A DNA stretch of 61,559 nt from Pseudomonadales bacterium (GTDB lineage: Bacteria > Pseudomonadota > Gammaproteobacteria > Pseudomonadales > Azotimanducaceae), in the NCBI GenBank assembly GCA_016779585.1, contig JADHNI010000009.1, positions 1 through 61,559 of the forward strand, given 5' to 3'. The position numbers and the translations under genes are program-made. Below are positions 25,971-36,258 of the stretch, piece by piece (within the stretch, counting starts at the first letter, position 1; each line of letters starts with the position of its first letter). A model generated the notes under the pieces. That model searched no databases, was not told the origin of the DNA, and saw only the letters and a list, made by a program, of their open reading frames with translations.

Positions 25971-26811
25971 GTCGATCGGCGAGCTGATAGACATATGCTC
26001 CGGGACACTGGCGGGCGTTTCGGACTCACCCAGACTCGACTGCCAGCTTCTGCTGGGTCATGTGCTGGGTAAAGGACGCGACTGGCTGTTTGCCCACAGT
26101 GATGAACCATTGGACTGCCGGGCCAAACACCGATTCACGGAGCTGATCCAGAGACGGCAAAACGGGGAACCAGTTGCTTATCTCATCGGCAAAAAGGGCT
26201 TCTGGAACCGCGAGTTCGAGCTAAGCCCTTCAACACTGATTCCAAGACCCGAAACTGAACTGCTGGTGGAACTGGCACTGGCAAGGTTCGATGGGCAACC
26301 AAGACAGGTTCTCGACCTGGGGACAGGAACCGGCGCCCTTGCTGTGACATTGGCGGCTGAACGACCCGACTGGCAACTGCTTGCCGTGGATATTGATAAA
26401 GAGGCCGTGGAAGTTGCCCAGCGCAATGCCGCAGATCTGGCCAACATCAATATTAACGAGGGAAACTGGTTTAACGGGATCACGCAGGTGTTTGACCTCA
26501 TTGTCAGCAACCCGCCGTACATCGCGGAAGGAGACCCACACCTTGATGCGCTGGCATTCGAGCCGGCACAGGCTCTGGCGTCTGGCGCAGATGGCCTGGA
26601 CGCTATTCGGGAGATTATCAGTCATGCAAGTGACCATCTGGCCGAGGGTGGCCACCTGCTGCTGGAGCATGGCTATGACCAGCAGGCTACCATCGTTCAA
26701 ATGCTGGACGATGCCGGGTTCACCGGGATAGAAACCTTCGAGGACCTGTCCGGCCAGCCAAGGGCTGTGCTGGCAAAAAACGTCAGGAGCACGCGCGACG
26801 ATGATGAATGA
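25960..26811 (+). CDS. prmC: Release factor glutamine methyltransferase
   Basis: Methylates the GGQ glutamine of release factors RF1 and RF2. The 283-residue protein has an N-terminal helical domain, the SAM-binding motif [15 protein letters not shown] (118-132) and catalytic NPPY (184-187). It overlaps the prfA 3' end by 11 bases and overlaps moeB by another 11, a tightly coupled operon. Confidence 0.96.
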   Translation: MMNESIGELIDICSGTLAGVSDSPRLDCQLLLGHVLGKGRDWLFAHSDEPLDCRAKHRFTELIQRRQNGEPVAYLIGKKGFWNREFELSPSTLIPRPETELLVELALARFDGQPRQVLDLGTGTGALAVTLAAERPDWQLLAVDIDKEAVEVAQRNAADLANININEGNWFNGITQVFDLIVSNPPYIAEGDPHLDALAFEPAQALASGADGLDAIREIISHASDHLAEGGHLLLEHGYDQQATIVQMLDDAGFTGIETFEDLSGQPRAVLAKNVRSTRDDDE

Positions 26812-27556
26812 CGAGCAGTTACTGCGCTATGCAAGACACATCATGCTGCCTGACATCGACGTCGAGGGTCAGGAAAAACTGCTTGCCGCGAGTGTGCTTG
26901 TTATCGGGCTGGGTGGTCTCGGCAGCCCGGTCGCGCTTTACCTGGCGGCCTCCGGTGTTGGCGAACTTGTCCTGGCTGATTTCGATACGGTCGACCTCTC
27001 CAATCTGCAACGCCAGATTGTGCATACGAATGCGAGCGTCGGGGAAGCCAAACCCGAGTCCGCAAAGAAGACACTGAATGCGATTAACCAGGATACACGG
27101 ATCAGGACCATCAACTCAAGACTGACGCTTGAGCAACTGGAAGAAGAAGTTCAGGCAGCACACCTTGTGCTGGACTGCACCGACAATTTCGAGGTCCGCT
27201 TTGCGATCAACGATGCCTGTCTGCGGCAGCAGACCGACCTGGTGTCCGGCGCCGCGGTTCGAATGGAGGGGCAACTGATGGTGGTTGATGCATCAAGTCC
27301 GGATAAACCCTGCTATCGGTGTCTCTACGATGAAGCCTCAGATCAACAGCTGAACTGCTCCGAAACGGGAATCGCTGCACCAGTGGTTGGCACCATAGGT
27401 ACGCTGCAGGCACTGGAAGCATTGAAAATAATTGTCGGGATTGGCGAATCACTCGCCGGTTACATCCTGACCTTTGATGCCAGGTACATGGACTGGCGAA
27501 AACTGAAACTGCCGCAACGGCCTGATTGCCCTTCCTGCACCACCCTGCGGCGCTAA
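26801..27556 (+). CDS. moeB: Molybdopterin-synthase adenylyltransferase (MoeB/ThiF family)
   Basis: Activates the C-terminal glycine of MoaD (or a ThiS-like carrier) by adenylation. The 251-residue protein has a nucleotide loop GLGGLGSP (36-43), the DFDTVDLSNLQRQ segment (60-72) and zinc cysteines C171/C174 (CYRC) and C243/C246 (CPSC). It is the last gene of hemA-prfA-prmC-moeB and converges on lipA. Whether it serves molybdopterin or thiamine cannot be told from this window. Confidence 0.9.
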   Translation: MMNDEQLLRYARHIMLPDIDVEGQEKLLAASVLVIGLGGLGSPVALYLAASGVGELVLADFDTVDLSNLQRQIVHTNASVGEAKPESAKKTLNAINQDTRIRTINSRLTLEQLEEEVQAAHLVLDCTDNFEVRFAINDACLRQQTDLVSGAAVRMEGQLMVVDASSPDKPCYRCLYDEASDQQLNCSETGIAAPVVGTIGTLQALEALKIIVGIGESLAGYILTFDARYMDWRKLKLPQRPDCPSCTTLRR

Positions 27557-27570
27557 CCTGCGGAACGCAC

Positions 27571-28521
27571 TTAGAACGTGCCCTTGGCCTGCAGGTCCGC
27601 ATGGTAAGACGACCTGACCAGGGGTCCACTTGCAACCTGGTTGAAGCCCATGCCTCGCCCTGCCTCGGCAAGTTCTTCGAATTCATCGGGATGCACAAAT
27701 CTCTCTACCGCCAGGTGATCTTTGCTGGGCTGCAGGTACTGTCCAAGCGTCAGCATCTCCACGTTGTGATCACGCAGATCTCGCATCACTTCCAGCACTT
27801 CCTCGTTGGTTTCACCAAGGCCGAGCATCAGCCCTGACTTGGTCGGCACGCCTGGGTTAACCGCCTTGAACTTCTCCAGGAGATCGAGGGACCAGTCATA
27901 GTTGGCACCGGGCCTCGCCTTTCGATAGAGCCTGGGCACTGTTTCGAGATTATGATTGAAGACGTCCGGTGGCGTCTGGGTCAGGATGTCCACGGCAATA
28001 TCCATTCGCCCACGAAAATCCGGCACCAGGACTTCTATGGTTGTTGCTGGTGTATGTTCGCGAATCGCCGTGATACAGGCCGCGAAATGTCCGGCGCCAC
28101 TGTCTTTCAGGTCATCACGGTCCACGGAAGTCACGACCACATACTTGAGTCCCATTTCCTCAACTGCCTCTGCCAGCTGACGGGGCTCATCCTCGTCCAG
28201 CGCTTTCGGGCTGCCATGGGCAACATCGCAGAACGGGCAGCGGCGAGTACAGATCTCACCCATGATCATGAATGTTGCTGTGCCGTGCGAAAAACACTCG
28301 GGCAGATTAGGACAACTTGCTTCTTCGCAGACGGATGCGAGCTTCCTGCGACGCAGGATTCCCTTGATGCGGGTAATCTCCGGATTGGCAGGGATCCGAA
28401 CCCTGATCCAGTCCGGTTTCCTGGGCATGACTTCCGTCGGAATCACCTTCACCGGAATACGGCGCACTTTATCAGCGCCTCTCAGCTTTTCTCCAGGAAC
28501 CATTCGGTTCTTGTTTGCCAT
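27571..28521 (-). CDS. lipA: Lipoyl synthase
   Basis: Radical-SAM enzyme that inserts two sulfurs into octanoyl groups on lipoyl domains. The 316-residue protein has the auxiliary cluster C65-x4-C70-x5-C76 ([12 protein letters not shown]) and the radical-SAM cluster C91-x3-C95-x2-C98 (CTRRCPFC), both complete. The C-terminal RSSYHAD serine ligand is present. It directly follows lipB on the same strand. Confidence 0.98.
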   Translation of the reverse strand: MANKNRMVPGEKLRGADKVRRIPVKVIPTEVMPRKPDWIRVRIPANPEITRIKGILRRRKLASVCEEASCPNLPECFSHGTATFMIMGEICTRRCPFCDVAHGSPKALDEDEPRQLAEAVEEMGLKYVVVTSVDRDDLKDSGAGHFAACITAIREHTPATTIEVLVPDFRGRMDIAVDILTQTPPDVFNHNLETVPRLYRKARPGANYDWSLDLLEKFKAVNPGVPTKSGLMLGLGETNEEVLEVMRDLRDHNVEMLTLGQYLQPSKDHLAVERFVHPDEFEELAEAGRGMGFNQVASGPLVRSSYHADLQAKGTF

Positions 28522-29175
28522 CTAACCGATCGCCTGTTCTGTCAATGATTCGGGAGCGCCATCATACCCGATTCGACGCCACAATATGCTGGTCAGCGCC
28601 TGTCCAACCTGGAACAGGTCAGCGCCGACACCGAGGCTTCGGGTATCCGTTACCTGCAGGCCCTCGTAGCCACAGGGGTTGATCTGCGAAAACGGTGAGA
28701 GGTCCATATCCACGTTCAGGCTAAGGCCATGGTAACTGCGACCTTTTCTTACCCTGAGACCGAGGGCAGCGACCTTCCTGCCATCTACATAAACGCCCGG
28801 GGCATCCTTTTTCGCCACTGCCGAAACACCATGATCACCGAGTAACTCAATAACGCTCTCTTCGATCAGCGTAACCAGGTCTCGAACCCCGAGACCGTGT
28901 CTCCTGAGTTCTATCATGAGGTAGACAACCAGCTGCCCCGGGCCGTGGTAAGTGACCTGGCCACCGCGATCCGAGTGAACAACCGGGATACTGTCAACAG
29001 ATAACAGATGTTCCTCCTTGCCAGCCTGGCCCAGGGTGAACACCGGGGGATGTTCAACCAGCCAGATTTCGTCCGGCGTGGACTCATCCCTGGTGTGGGT
29101 AAAATCCTTCATCTTCTGCCAAACCTGGAGATAGGGCACTCGCCCAAAGTCCCTGATGACGCATTGACCGGTCAT
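28522..29175 (-). CDS. lipB: Octanoyltransferase
   Basis: Transfers octanoate from acyl-carrier protein to lipoyl domains, the step before LipA. The 217-residue protein has the RGGQVTYHGPGQLVVY motif, the catalytic lysine region GRKVAALGLRV and the catalytic cysteine in QINPCGYEG. Its stop lies directly beside the lipA start. Confidence 0.97.
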   Translation of the reverse strand: MTGQCVIRDFGRVPYLQVWQKMKDFTHTRDESTPDEIWLVEHPPVFTLGQAGKEEHLLSVDSIPVVHSDRGGQVTYHGPGQLVVYLMIELRRHGLGVRDLVTLIEESVIELLGDHGVSAVAKKDAPGVYVDGRKVAALGLRVRKGRSYHGLSLNVDMDLSPFSQINPCGYEGLQVTDTRSLGVGADLFQVGQALTSILWRRIGYDGAPESLTEQAIG

Positions 29176-29192
29176 TTATAGAGAGGCGTGGT

Positions 29193-29459
29193 CTAGAGAA
29201 CGAGTCTTACAGACTCAATCTGCTTCAGCTCAATAAACAGGCTTTCAATCTGCTGTTCGCTTTCCGCCACGAGCATGAATGATATGGAAATGAAGTTTCC
29301 CTTCCGGGAGGTGCGCTGGGAAATGCGATCAGTTGTCATGGTCGGGTCGTGACGGGCAACAACGTCATAAACTTCCTCATGAAAGTCAGGGCGCACGTCT
29401 CCCACCACCTTGATCGGATAGTCACAGGGATAGGTTATCCTGACTTCATCGTTCATCAT
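29193..29459 (-). CDS. ybeD: DUF493 (YbeD-like) small regulatory protein
   Basis: Small ferredoxin-like-fold protein, about 88 residues, of the YbeD/DUF493 family commonly next to lipB and the dacA gene. Its role is not established, though its fold resembles ACT-type allosteric domains. Seen: YPCDYPIKVVGDVRPDFHEEV and a C-terminal strand. The start is one of two adjacent ATGs after TGAGG; it overlaps the dacA stop by a few bases around 29467 only in the longer open frame. It lies 17 bases from lipB. Confidence 0.85.
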   Translation of the reverse strand: MMNDEVRITYPCDYPIKVVGDVRPDFHEEVYDVVARHDPTMTTDRISQRTSRKGNFISISFMLVAESEQQIESLFIELKQIESVRLVL

Positions 29460-29466
29460 TCTTGCC

Positions 29467-30633
29467 TCAGATTGACAGCGGATCACCGCCGAAAAGTTTC
29501 AGGAAAAACAGGGCAATCGAATCCCAGAGACTGGCGAAGAAGCCACTCTCCTGTACTCCATTCAAGGCGACAACGGGAATCATCATGGGTTCACCCTCAG
29601 GCAACTGCACTTTCAGTTGACCTAGAACGTCGCCCTTCGCCAGTGGTGCATGCACCTCGGTGCCCAGTGAAATTTCTGCCTTCAGCTCTTCCCTGCCCCC
29701 TCTTGGTATGGTGAGCACCAGATCTTCTTCAATACCCACCTGAACAGACTGATGCCTGCCACCCCAGACCCGAACCTGCTTCAGTGTTTCATCACCCTCG
29801 TAAAGCCGGGCTGTCTCGAAGTAACGGAACCCGTAGGTCAGCAGTTTCTGGCTCTCGGAAGCTCGCGCTTCTTCACTCGCTGCGCCCATGACGACCGAAA
29901 CCAGTCTCATGTCATCACGCACCGCTGACGCCACAAGGCAATAACCGGCCGCCTCGGTATGACCTGTTTTCACACCATCTACTGAAGAGTCGCGCATCAG
30001 CAACCTGTTTCGATTGGGCTGTCGGATGTCAGCATAGGTAAACGTTTTCTCGGAATACATTTTGTAGTGGGTCGGGTGCTCGTTGATCATGGCAACGGTG
30101 AGCTTCGCCACGTCTGCAGCCGTTGTGTAGTGGTTGTCATCAGGCAGGCCGGTCGCGTTCATATAGTTTGTGTTTTCCATGCCAAGCTGAGCCGCATACT
30201 GATTCATGATGTCTGCAAAGGCATCTTCACTACCGGCGATATGTTCAGCCAACGCCACACTGGCATCATTGCCACTTTGAATGATCATGCCCCGAAGTAT
30301 GTCCTCGAGGCGAACCCTGGTGCCCTCTTGTATAAACATCCTGGAACCTTCCATACGCCAGGCCTTTACAGAAACCAGCACTTCGTCATCGTGAGATATG
30401 GAGCCCCGCTCAAGCTCCTTGGCCGCAACATAACTGGTCATGATTTTTGTCAGACTGGCGGGTGGCAGCCGCTGTTCGGCATTGAACTCCACCAGGGCAT
30501 CACCGGTTGCAGCATCAATCAGCAGGTAACCCTCTGCGGCCAGCTGTGGTGGTGATGGAATAATCACGGGTGCTGCCCATGCAGAGACACTCAACCATAA
30601 CGAGAGAAAAACAAAACCTAATCGACGCAACAT
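29467..30633 (-). CDS. dacA: D-alanyl-D-alanine carboxypeptidase (PBP5/6 type)
   Basis: Trims pentapeptides in peptidoglycan. The 388-residue precursor has a signal peptide (1-20, AWA|AP), and the three penicillin-binding motifs: S60-LT-K63, S120-G-N122 and K222-T-G. A C-terminal beta-domain follows. The last 20 residues (SLWDSIALFFLKLFGGDPL) form an amphipathic membrane anchor, as in PBP5. It is part of the lip-dac-rlpA-mltB-rodA-mrdA block. Confidence 0.95.
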   Translation of the reverse strand: MLRRLGFVFLSLWLSVSAWAAPVIIPSPPQLAAEGYLLIDAATGDALVEFNAEQRLPPASLTKIMTSYVAAKELERGSISHDDEVLVSVKAWRMEGSRMFIQEGTRVRLEDILRGMIIQSGNDASVALAEHIAGSEDAFADIMNQYAAQLGMENTNYMNATGLPDDNHYTTAADVAKLTVAMINEHPTHYKMYSEKTFTYADIRQPNRNRLLMRDSSVDGVKTGHTEAAGYCLVASAVRDDMRLVSVVMGAASEEARASESQKLLTYGFRYFETARLYEGDETLKQVRVWGGRHQSVQVGIEEDLVLTIPRGGREELKAEISLGTEVHAPLAKGDVLGQLKVQLPEGEPMMIPVVALNGVQESGFFASLWDSIALFFLKLFGGDPLSI

Positions 30634-30659
30634 CGCGTCCTCCTACTCCAATCTAACTT

Positions 30660-31385
30660 CTAATGTTCAACAAGCACCCGTAGTGGTGTGCCCAACCTGT
30701 TTTCGATGACAAGCGCCTCAATTCGCTCTTCCTCTGCCAGGCTATTCATCGGGCCAATCCAGACTTTGTACAGCAGCGCGTTTTCCGTTTCGCTTGCCAA
30801 TACTCTTGCCGGTACAGCCGAAGGCAGGACCGCAACCACTTCAGCCAACCGTCGTTCTGCGCCCGTTTCGGAACGATAAGCTCCCACCTGCAGGTAATAG
30901 GTCCCGGGATCCTCCGGTGGTGCTTTCACAATTTCCGGGTAATTCACCTCATCCAGAGCTTCTACCACGACCGGCGCCGTGCCCTGGTTTTCAAAACCAA
31001 GCTTTTTTGCCGCACCGTATGACAGGTCAATTAACCTGTCGTCGTGAAAGGGACCCCGGTCATTGACTCTCAGAACCACACTTCTGCCATTGTCCAGATT
31101 AGTGACTTTGACGACAGTCGGCAAAGGTAGTTCCTTATGCGCTGCGGTCATGGCAAACATATCGTAGGTTTCGCCCATGGCCGTTAACCGACCGTGAAAC
31201 TTCTTCCCGTACCAGGAGGCGATACCAATCTCGAGGTAACCCAGGCTGGATGGCATGATCTGGTATACCTTGCCAAACACCTCGTATTCATTGGGTTTCA
31301 GGTCTGTGCGTCGCGGTTCGTTCCTGAGAGCGGTCGTACATGACGCCAACAATACGAGAAAAACGACGAGAAAGATCCGGGACAC
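30660..31385 (-). CDS. rlpA: RlpA septal lytic transglycosylase (lipoprotein with SPOR domain)
   Basis: Cuts glycan strands lacking stem peptides at the division septum. The 241-residue lipoprotein has lipobox LLASC (C16), a double-psi beta-barrel with GIASWYGKKFHGRLTAMGE and VLRVNDRGPFHDDRLIDLS (catalytic D of NDRGP), and a C-terminal SPOR domain (about 165-240, TYYLQVGAYRSETGAERRL) that targets denuded glycans. It lies 10 bases after mltB. Confidence 0.94.
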   Translation of the reverse strand: MSRIFLVVFLVLLASCTTALRNEPRRTDLKPNEYEVFGKVYQIMPSSLGYLEIGIASWYGKKFHGRLTAMGETYDMFAMTAAHKELPLPTVVKVTNLDNGRSVVLRVNDRGPFHDDRLIDLSYGAAKKLGFENQGTAPVVVEALDEVNYPEIVKAPPEDPGTYYLQVGAYRSETGAERRLAEVVAVLPSAVPARVLASETENALLYKVWIGPMNSLAEEERIEALVIENRLGTPLRVLVEH

Positions 31386-31395
31386 AGGTGAGGAA

Positions 31396-32385
31396 CTAAC
31401 GAGCTACTATGGCATCACTGCCTTTTTTCAGATCCTCACTCAGCTGGAACACTGCCATCGCATACAACTTGCTGTGGTTATAGCGTGTAATCACGTAAAA
31501 GTTTTTCAGCCCAATCCAGAATTCATCACCCATTTTCCCGGAGAAACGCATCGGTGATACCTGTTGATCCTTGTCCAGCATCCCGAGTTCGGCCTTCATC
31601 CCCAGTGACTCAAGCTCCGAGATGGATTTGCTGGGCTTGAGCGAGACATTAAAAACATCTTCCGGCACCCGGGCACCATCAACCGCAAACGTGATGTCAG
31701 CGTCGCGTTGCCAGCCATGTTCACTAAGATAGTTGGCGACACTGCCGATGGCATCAGTCGGGTTATTCCAGATATCACGGAAGCCATCGCCGTCGAAGTC
31801 CACCGCATAGTGCCTGTAGCTGCTGGGGATAAACTGCCCAAGCCCCATCGCACCTGCATAGGAGCCCTTCAGGTCCGTAATCATCTGTTTTTCTTCGCGC
31901 GCCAGTAGTATGAGTTGTTTCAATTCACCCTTGAAAAACCTGGATCTGGGCGGGTAGTCAAAAGATAGCGTGGCCAATGCGTCCAGAACACGGTAACCGC
32001 CGGTTATTCGACCATACATGGTCTCAACACCGATAATCGCGGTCACAATAACGGGCGGCACGCCATACACACGATAGGCTTCTTCGAGCGCTTCCCGGTT
32101 CTCCAACATAAACGCAACACCGGAACTTGTGCGCCGGTCCGTGAGAAAAATATCCTGGTACTCAGCCCAGGTCAGCGTTTTCTCTGCGGGTCGACTGATG
32201 GCATCAATGATGCTCTGCTTGTATTCCGCATGTTTGAAAATAGAGAGCAGCTCACGTTCATCGAAGTCACCTTCTTCTGCGAGTTCACGGACAAACTCCT
32301 GCACCTCTGGACGACCCGCATAGTCGCTGGATGCCGTAACCAGTGGCGTGAGTAGGAAAAAAACAAGCGTCAGAAATCTATACAT
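31396..32385 (-). CDS. mltB: Lytic murein transglycosylase B
   Basis: Periplasmic muramidase that forms anhydro-muropeptides. The 329-residue protein has a cleavable signal peptide without a lipobox, catalytic E121 (IIGVETMYGR), and the family strings GSYAGAMGLGQFIPSSYRHY and DFDGDGFRDIWNNPTDAIGS. It starts directly at the rodA stop and precedes rlpA in a cell-wall operon. Confidence 0.95.
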   Translation of the reverse strand: MYRFLTLVFFLLTPLVTASSDYAGRPEVQEFVRELAEEGDFDERELLSIFKHAEYKQSIIDAISRPAEKTLTWAEYQDIFLTDRRTSSGVAFMLENREALEEAYRVYGVPPVIVTAIIGVETMYGRITGGYRVLDALATLSFDYPPRSRFFKGELKQLILLAREEKQMITDLKGSYAGAMGLGQFIPSSYRHYAVDFDGDGFRDIWNNPTDAIGSVANYLSEHGWQRDADITFAVDGARVPEDVFNVSLKPSKSISELESLGMKAELGMLDKDQQVSPMRFSGKMGDEFWIGLKNFYVITRYNHSKLYAMAVFQLSEDLKKGSDAIVAR

Positions 32386-33524
32386 TACAAAGTTATCCTG
32401 CGGTGCGTGTGAATCGACATCAGGATGCCAAACCCAGCAAACAGCGTTAGGATCGAAGTTCCCCCGTAGCTAACCAATGGCAGTGGAACTCCAACGACCG
32501 GGAGTATTCCACTTACCATACCTATATTAACAAAGACATAAACGAAAAATGTGAACGTAATGCTGCCGGAGAGCAATCGTCCAAAGGTATCCTGCGCCTG
32601 AAGTGAGAGGATGACGCCCCGCCCGATCAGTAGCAGGTATAAAATAAGCAGGGCAACCACACCCACGAGACCCAGCTCCTCGCCAAGAACCGCGATAATA
32701 AAGTCTGTCTGGCTTTCCGGCAGGAAATCCAGGTGAGACTGGGTGCCTTCAAACAGGCCTTTGCCAAACAAACCTCCTGAACCAATGGCTGTCTTTGACT
32801 GGATAATGTTCCAACCCGCCCCAAGAGGATCACGCTCAGGATCAAGCAGCGTCAGTATTCTCTGTCGCTGGTAATCACGCAGCACAAACCAGAGCGCGGG
32901 TGCTGAGACCAGTGCCAGACCAATCGCGGAAAAGACCAGCCGCCAGGAAACACCGGCCAGCAGCAGCACAAACAAGCCGGACGCAGCTATGATCAGGGAT
33001 GTACCAAGATCCGGCTGCATGGCGATCAACATCACAGGAATGGCGATGATCACCAGCGACCAGAACACGTGCCTCGCCTTGGGCGGCAGGTGCCGGTCGT
33101 GGAAGTACCAGGCCAGGATAAGCGGCAGGACCAGCTTCATAATTTCTGATGGCTGAAAGTTAATCACCCCCGGGATGCGCAGCCAGCGCCGGGATCCTTT
33201 CACCTCCACGCCAAAAACATAAATCATGGCCAGGAGTACCAGTGCCGCAAGGAAAATGAAGGGCGCGAGTCGCATATAAAAAATCGGGGAAATCTGTGCA
33301 ATCACCACCATGGCGCCAAGGCCTACGAGAATCTTGATACTCTGGGATATGACAGGTGCAGTCTGCTGGCCGACAGCGCTGTAGAGTATCAGCAGGCCGT
33401 AGGCCGAGATTGTGAGCAATAACAGCACCATGGGAACATCGAGATGTACCGCGTCTCCCAGGCCGGCTTTCCGCCGGGTGACGAGCCCGGAGCCAGGCAG
33501 CTGTCTGACGAAATCCTGGCTCAT
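32385..33524 (-). CDS. rodA: Rod-shape peptidoglycan glycosyltransferase RodA
   Basis: SEDS-family polymerase that works with PBP2 in the elongasome. The 379-residue protein has about ten membrane helices. The SEDS signature includes NFQPSEIMKLVLPL, MQPDLGTSL, a long periplasmic loop with the catalytic-type aspartate in LDPERDPLGAGWNIIQSK, and a C-terminal LPLVSYGGTS. It overlaps mrdA by four bases and mltB by one. Confidence 0.97.
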   Translation of the reverse strand: MSQDFVRQLPGSGLVTRRKAGLGDAVHLDVPMVLLLLTISAYGLLILYSAVGQQTAPVISQSIKILVGLGAMVVIAQISPIFYMRLAPFIFLAALVLLAMIYVFGVEVKGSRRWLRIPGVINFQPSEIMKLVLPLILAWYFHDRHLPPKARHVFWSLVIIAIPVMLIAMQPDLGTSLIIAASGLFVLLLAGVSWRLVFSAIGLALVSAPALWFVLRDYQRQRILTLLDPERDPLGAGWNIIQSKTAIGSGGLFGKGLFEGTQSHLDFLPESQTDFIIAVLGEELGLVGVVALLILYLLLIGRGVILSLQAQDTFGRLLSGSITFTFFVYVFVNIGMVSGILPVVGVPLPLVSYGGTSILTLFAGFGILMSIHTHRRITL

Positions 33525-35431
33525 TGTGTTGCCGAGGCCACCACGCGACCTTTCGCGGCAGTATTCTTCAGTAAATGATGGTCTATGACAGCTCTCGCCA
33601 CTGGCGCTGCAACTGAGCTGCCACCGCCGCCATTCTCAACCAGTACAGCGAGAGCAATCTCGGGTTTCTCTACCGGAGCAAAGGCGACGAACCAGGCATG
33701 TTTGCGCTGCCGTTCATCCAGTTCTTCTTCGTTATATTCCTCTCCCTGGGCAATACCCACAACCTGGGCAGTACCGGACTTTCCAGCCATTCGATAGGGA
33801 ATGTCCTGGCCAATGTAAGCCCATGCAGTACCGTTCTCTCCATACACCTGGTTACCGCGATGCACGACCTTTTCCATCGCGCCAATCACCAGGTCCCAGA
33901 CATGATCAGGAATCAGTTCAATACTGTCCATACGCGTAACGCTCGAGCGCTCCAGCAGGTCACTACCGGACTTCAACATTCTTGGGGCAACCCACCGACC
34001 ACGATTGGCAATCACTGTGACAGCCGTGGCAAGTTGCAGGGGGGTCACCAGCATATCGCCCTGTCCAATACCGATATTCACCGTATCACCGGGGTACCAG
34101 GGCAGGCCGCGCGAATCTTCTTTCCACTCCCGTGTGGGCAGCAAACCGCTGCGCGCCTCAGGTAAATCCAGCGCCGTATTTACCCCAAAGCCAAACAGCG
34201 CCAGGTAGTCATCGATGCGATCAATACCCATCTTCACCGCAAGTCTGTAGAAATAGACGTTACAGGATCGATAGATTGCCTTTTCCAGATTAACCAGGCC
34301 ATGGCCACCCAGGCCACTGCTCGTCCAGTTCCAGTCTCGATAGAGGCGCTCATTATTGGGTAGCTTGAACCAGCCCGGATCTTCGATAGCGTAGTCCGCC
34401 GTGGTCATACCGGTCACCAGGCCTGCAAGACCAATAATCGGCTTGATCGTAGATCCCGGTTCGTACTGGCCCTGGAGAGCCCGGTTAAACAGAGGAACGT
34501 CCGGTGAATCACGCAGTGATGCATAGGTTGCGAAGTCAATCCCGGTCACAAACAGGTTCGGGTCATAACCCGGCTTGCTGACCATCGCGAGGATGCCCCC
34601 CGTATCCGGTTCGATCGCAACGATCGTTCCTCGCCGGTCACCCAGGGCATCACTGGCGGCCTGCTGCAGGGAACTGTCCACGTGAAGCACGAGGTCTTTT
34701 CCCGGCCTGGGCAAATCGGATTCAAGGATTTTCATCACCTTGCCCCGGGCATCAATCTCGACCTGCTGGTAACCAACGGCGCCGAGCAGGTCCGATTCAT
34801 AGTAGCGCTCAACTCCAATCTTGCCGATATGGTCGGTTCCGGAGTAAGCGACGGGGTCCAGTCGGCGGGCATCGTTTTCATTGATACGCCGAACGGAGCC
34901 GACCGCATGAACCATGAGGTCACCCTTCGGATAATGTCGCACCAGTCTTGCTTCGACTTCCACTCCAGGCATGGCGTGGCGGTCAACACTGAAGCGGGCA
35001 ATCTCTTCCTGGGTTAGCTTGAATCTAAGGGGAACCGATTCGAAGGGACGAGGGCGTCGTTTTAGCCTTTTCTGGAAAGCCTGGACCTCTTCATCTGACA
35101 GCTGCAGGACAGCGCTCAGTTTCGCCAGGGTTGCATCCATATCATCGACCCGCTCGGGTGTCAGCACAAGATTGAAGGATGGCGAGTTGTCAGCAAGCAG
35201 CTCACCGTTTCGATCAAAAATCAGTCCACGGATAGGCGGTAGCGGCTGAACCTGGATGCGGTTCTTGTCAGACAGGGTCGCATAAACATCGTACTGGACG
35301 ATCTGCAGGTAAAAGAATCGAGCGACCAGAAACAGGGTCAGCACCACCAGGATGCCGAAACCCACAACGATCCGCTCGAAAAAGATTCGACTCTCCCAGG
35401 TGTGATCTTTTAATGCGAGTGGTTCGACCAT
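33521..35431 (-). CDS. mrdA: Penicillin-binding protein 2
   Basis: Transpeptidase of the elongasome. The 636-residue protein has one N-terminal membrane helix (about 24-44), a pedestal domain, and a transpeptidase domain with S327-TI-K330, S389-C-N391 and K551-S-G-T. It partners RodA, whose gene overlaps its 3' end by four bases. The rlmH stop lies four bases upstream of its start. Confidence 0.97.
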   Translation of the reverse strand: MVEPLALKDHTWESRIFFERIVVGFGILVVLTLFLVARFFYLQIVQYDVYATLSDKNRIQVQPLPPIRGLIFDRNGELLADNSPSFNLVLTPERVDDMDATLAKLSAVLQLSDEEVQAFQKRLKRRPRPFESVPLRFKLTQEEIARFSVDRHAMPGVEVEARLVRHYPKGDLMVHAVGSVRRINENDARRLDPVAYSGTDHIGKIGVERYYESDLLGAVGYQQVEIDARGKVMKILESDLPRPGKDLVLHVDSSLQQAASDALGDRRGTIVAIEPDTGGILAMVSKPGYDPNLFVTGIDFATYASLRDSPDVPLFNRALQGQYEPGSTIKPIIGLAGLVTGMTTADYAIEDPGWFKLPNNERLYRDWNWTSSGLGGHGLVNLEKAIYRSCNVYFYRLAVKMGIDRIDDYLALFGFGVNTALDLPEARSGLLPTREWKEDSRGLPWYPGDTVNIGIGQGDMLVTPLQLATAVTVIANRGRWVAPRMLKSGSDLLERSSVTRMDSIELIPDHVWDLVIGAMEKVVHRGNQVYGENGTAWAYIGQDIPYRMAGKSGTAQVVGIAQGEEYNEEELDERQRKHAWFVAFAPVEKPEIALAVLVENGGGGSSVAAPVARAVIDHHLLKNTAAKGRVVASATQ

Positions 35432-35435
35432 TAGT

Positions 35436-35906
35436 TCACTTATGGTAGGGATGATTGGCGTTGACCATCAGAGCCCGGTAAATTTGTTCGCTTAGAAGCA
35501 CCCTAACCAGAAAATGCGGGAAGGTTAAGGCAGACAGGGACCAGGTATCGTCAGCCCTGTCCAGCACTGCCCGCGAAAGACCATCGGGGCCTCCAATGAC
35601 AAACTGTAGGTGGCTGGCCGTCTGGCTCCAGTTTTCAATCTTCTGCGCCAGTTGCTCTGTACTCCAGTTTTTGCCCTGGGAATCCATCGCAATGATACGG
35701 GCCGATGGCTGCAGGGCAGCGAGAATCGATTCGGCTTCCGCTTCCTGGTGTGCCGAGACACTCAGTTTCCTGTTGCGATCTGAGGTCTTGATTTCCCGTA
35801 TGTCGAAGTGACATTCATGGCGCATACGGGAGACATACTGCTCGACGCCTTCCAGTACCCAGGAAGGTGGCTTGGTGCCAACGGCGACAAGTTCTACCCT
35901 GAGCAA
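35436..35906 (-). CDS. rlmH: 23S rRNA pseudouridine-1915 N3-methyltransferase
   Basis: SPOUT methyltransferase that modifies helix 69 of 23S rRNA. From the TTG at 35906 it has 156 residues, matching the family's 155. The reading frame is open 34 codons further but without conserved sequence. The SAM-binding knot string is FVIGGPDGLSRAV, and the C-terminus LSEQIYRALMVNANHPYHK is characteristic. A GGTGAG ribosome-binding site lies eight bases before TTG and overlaps the rsfS stop, suggesting coupling. Confidence 0.94.
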   Translation of the reverse strand: MLRVELVAVGTKPPSWVLEGVEQYVSRMRHECHFDIREIKTSDRNRKLSVSAHQEAEAESILAALQPSARIIAMDSQGKNWSTEQLAQKIENWSQTASHLQFVIGGPDGLSRAVLDRADDTWSLSALTFPHFLVRVLLSEQIYRALMVNANHPYHK

Positions 35907-35913
35907 AGCCCGC

Positions 35914-36258
35914 TCACCCTTGCGACCCCTCGCTCGGACTGACGCTCCACAGGCGCTCCAGGTCGTAGAACTCGCGGACAGCTGGCAACATGACATGCAC
36001 GATGACATCTGCCAGGTCGATCAGAATCCACTCACCTGACTCCTGGCCTTCTACACCAAGCACCTCAACGCCCTCTGCCTTTACCCGTTCAAGAACATTG
36101 TCGACCAGTGCCTTGACCTGCCGGCTGGTGTTCCCGGAGGCAACCACCATATGGTCTGCAATATCTGTCTGGTTCTGCACATCGAGAGCCACAATTTCCT
36201 GGCCCTTGATGTCATCCAGTGCGTCAATAACGAGTGCCTTTAAAGCTTCACTTTCCAT
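35914..36258 (-). CDS. rsfS: Ribosomal silencing factor RsfS
   Basis: Binds L14 and blocks joining of ribosomal subunits in slow growth. From the ATG at 36258 it has 114 residues, with [34 protein letters not shown] and [14 protein letters not shown]. Its start overlaps the nadD 3' end. A second ATG three codons upstream is possible. Confidence 0.94.
   Translation of the reverse strand: MESEALKALVIDALDDIKGQEIVALDVQNQTDIADHMVVASGNTSRQVKALVDNVLERVKAEGVEVLGVEGQESGEWILIDLADVIVHVMLPAVREFYDLERLWSVSPSEGSQG

Noticed and set aside
35907..36008. N-terminal extension of RlmH from an upstream ATG
   Set aside because: Those 34 codons overlap rsfS and have no family similarity; the TTG at 35906 gives the standard length.
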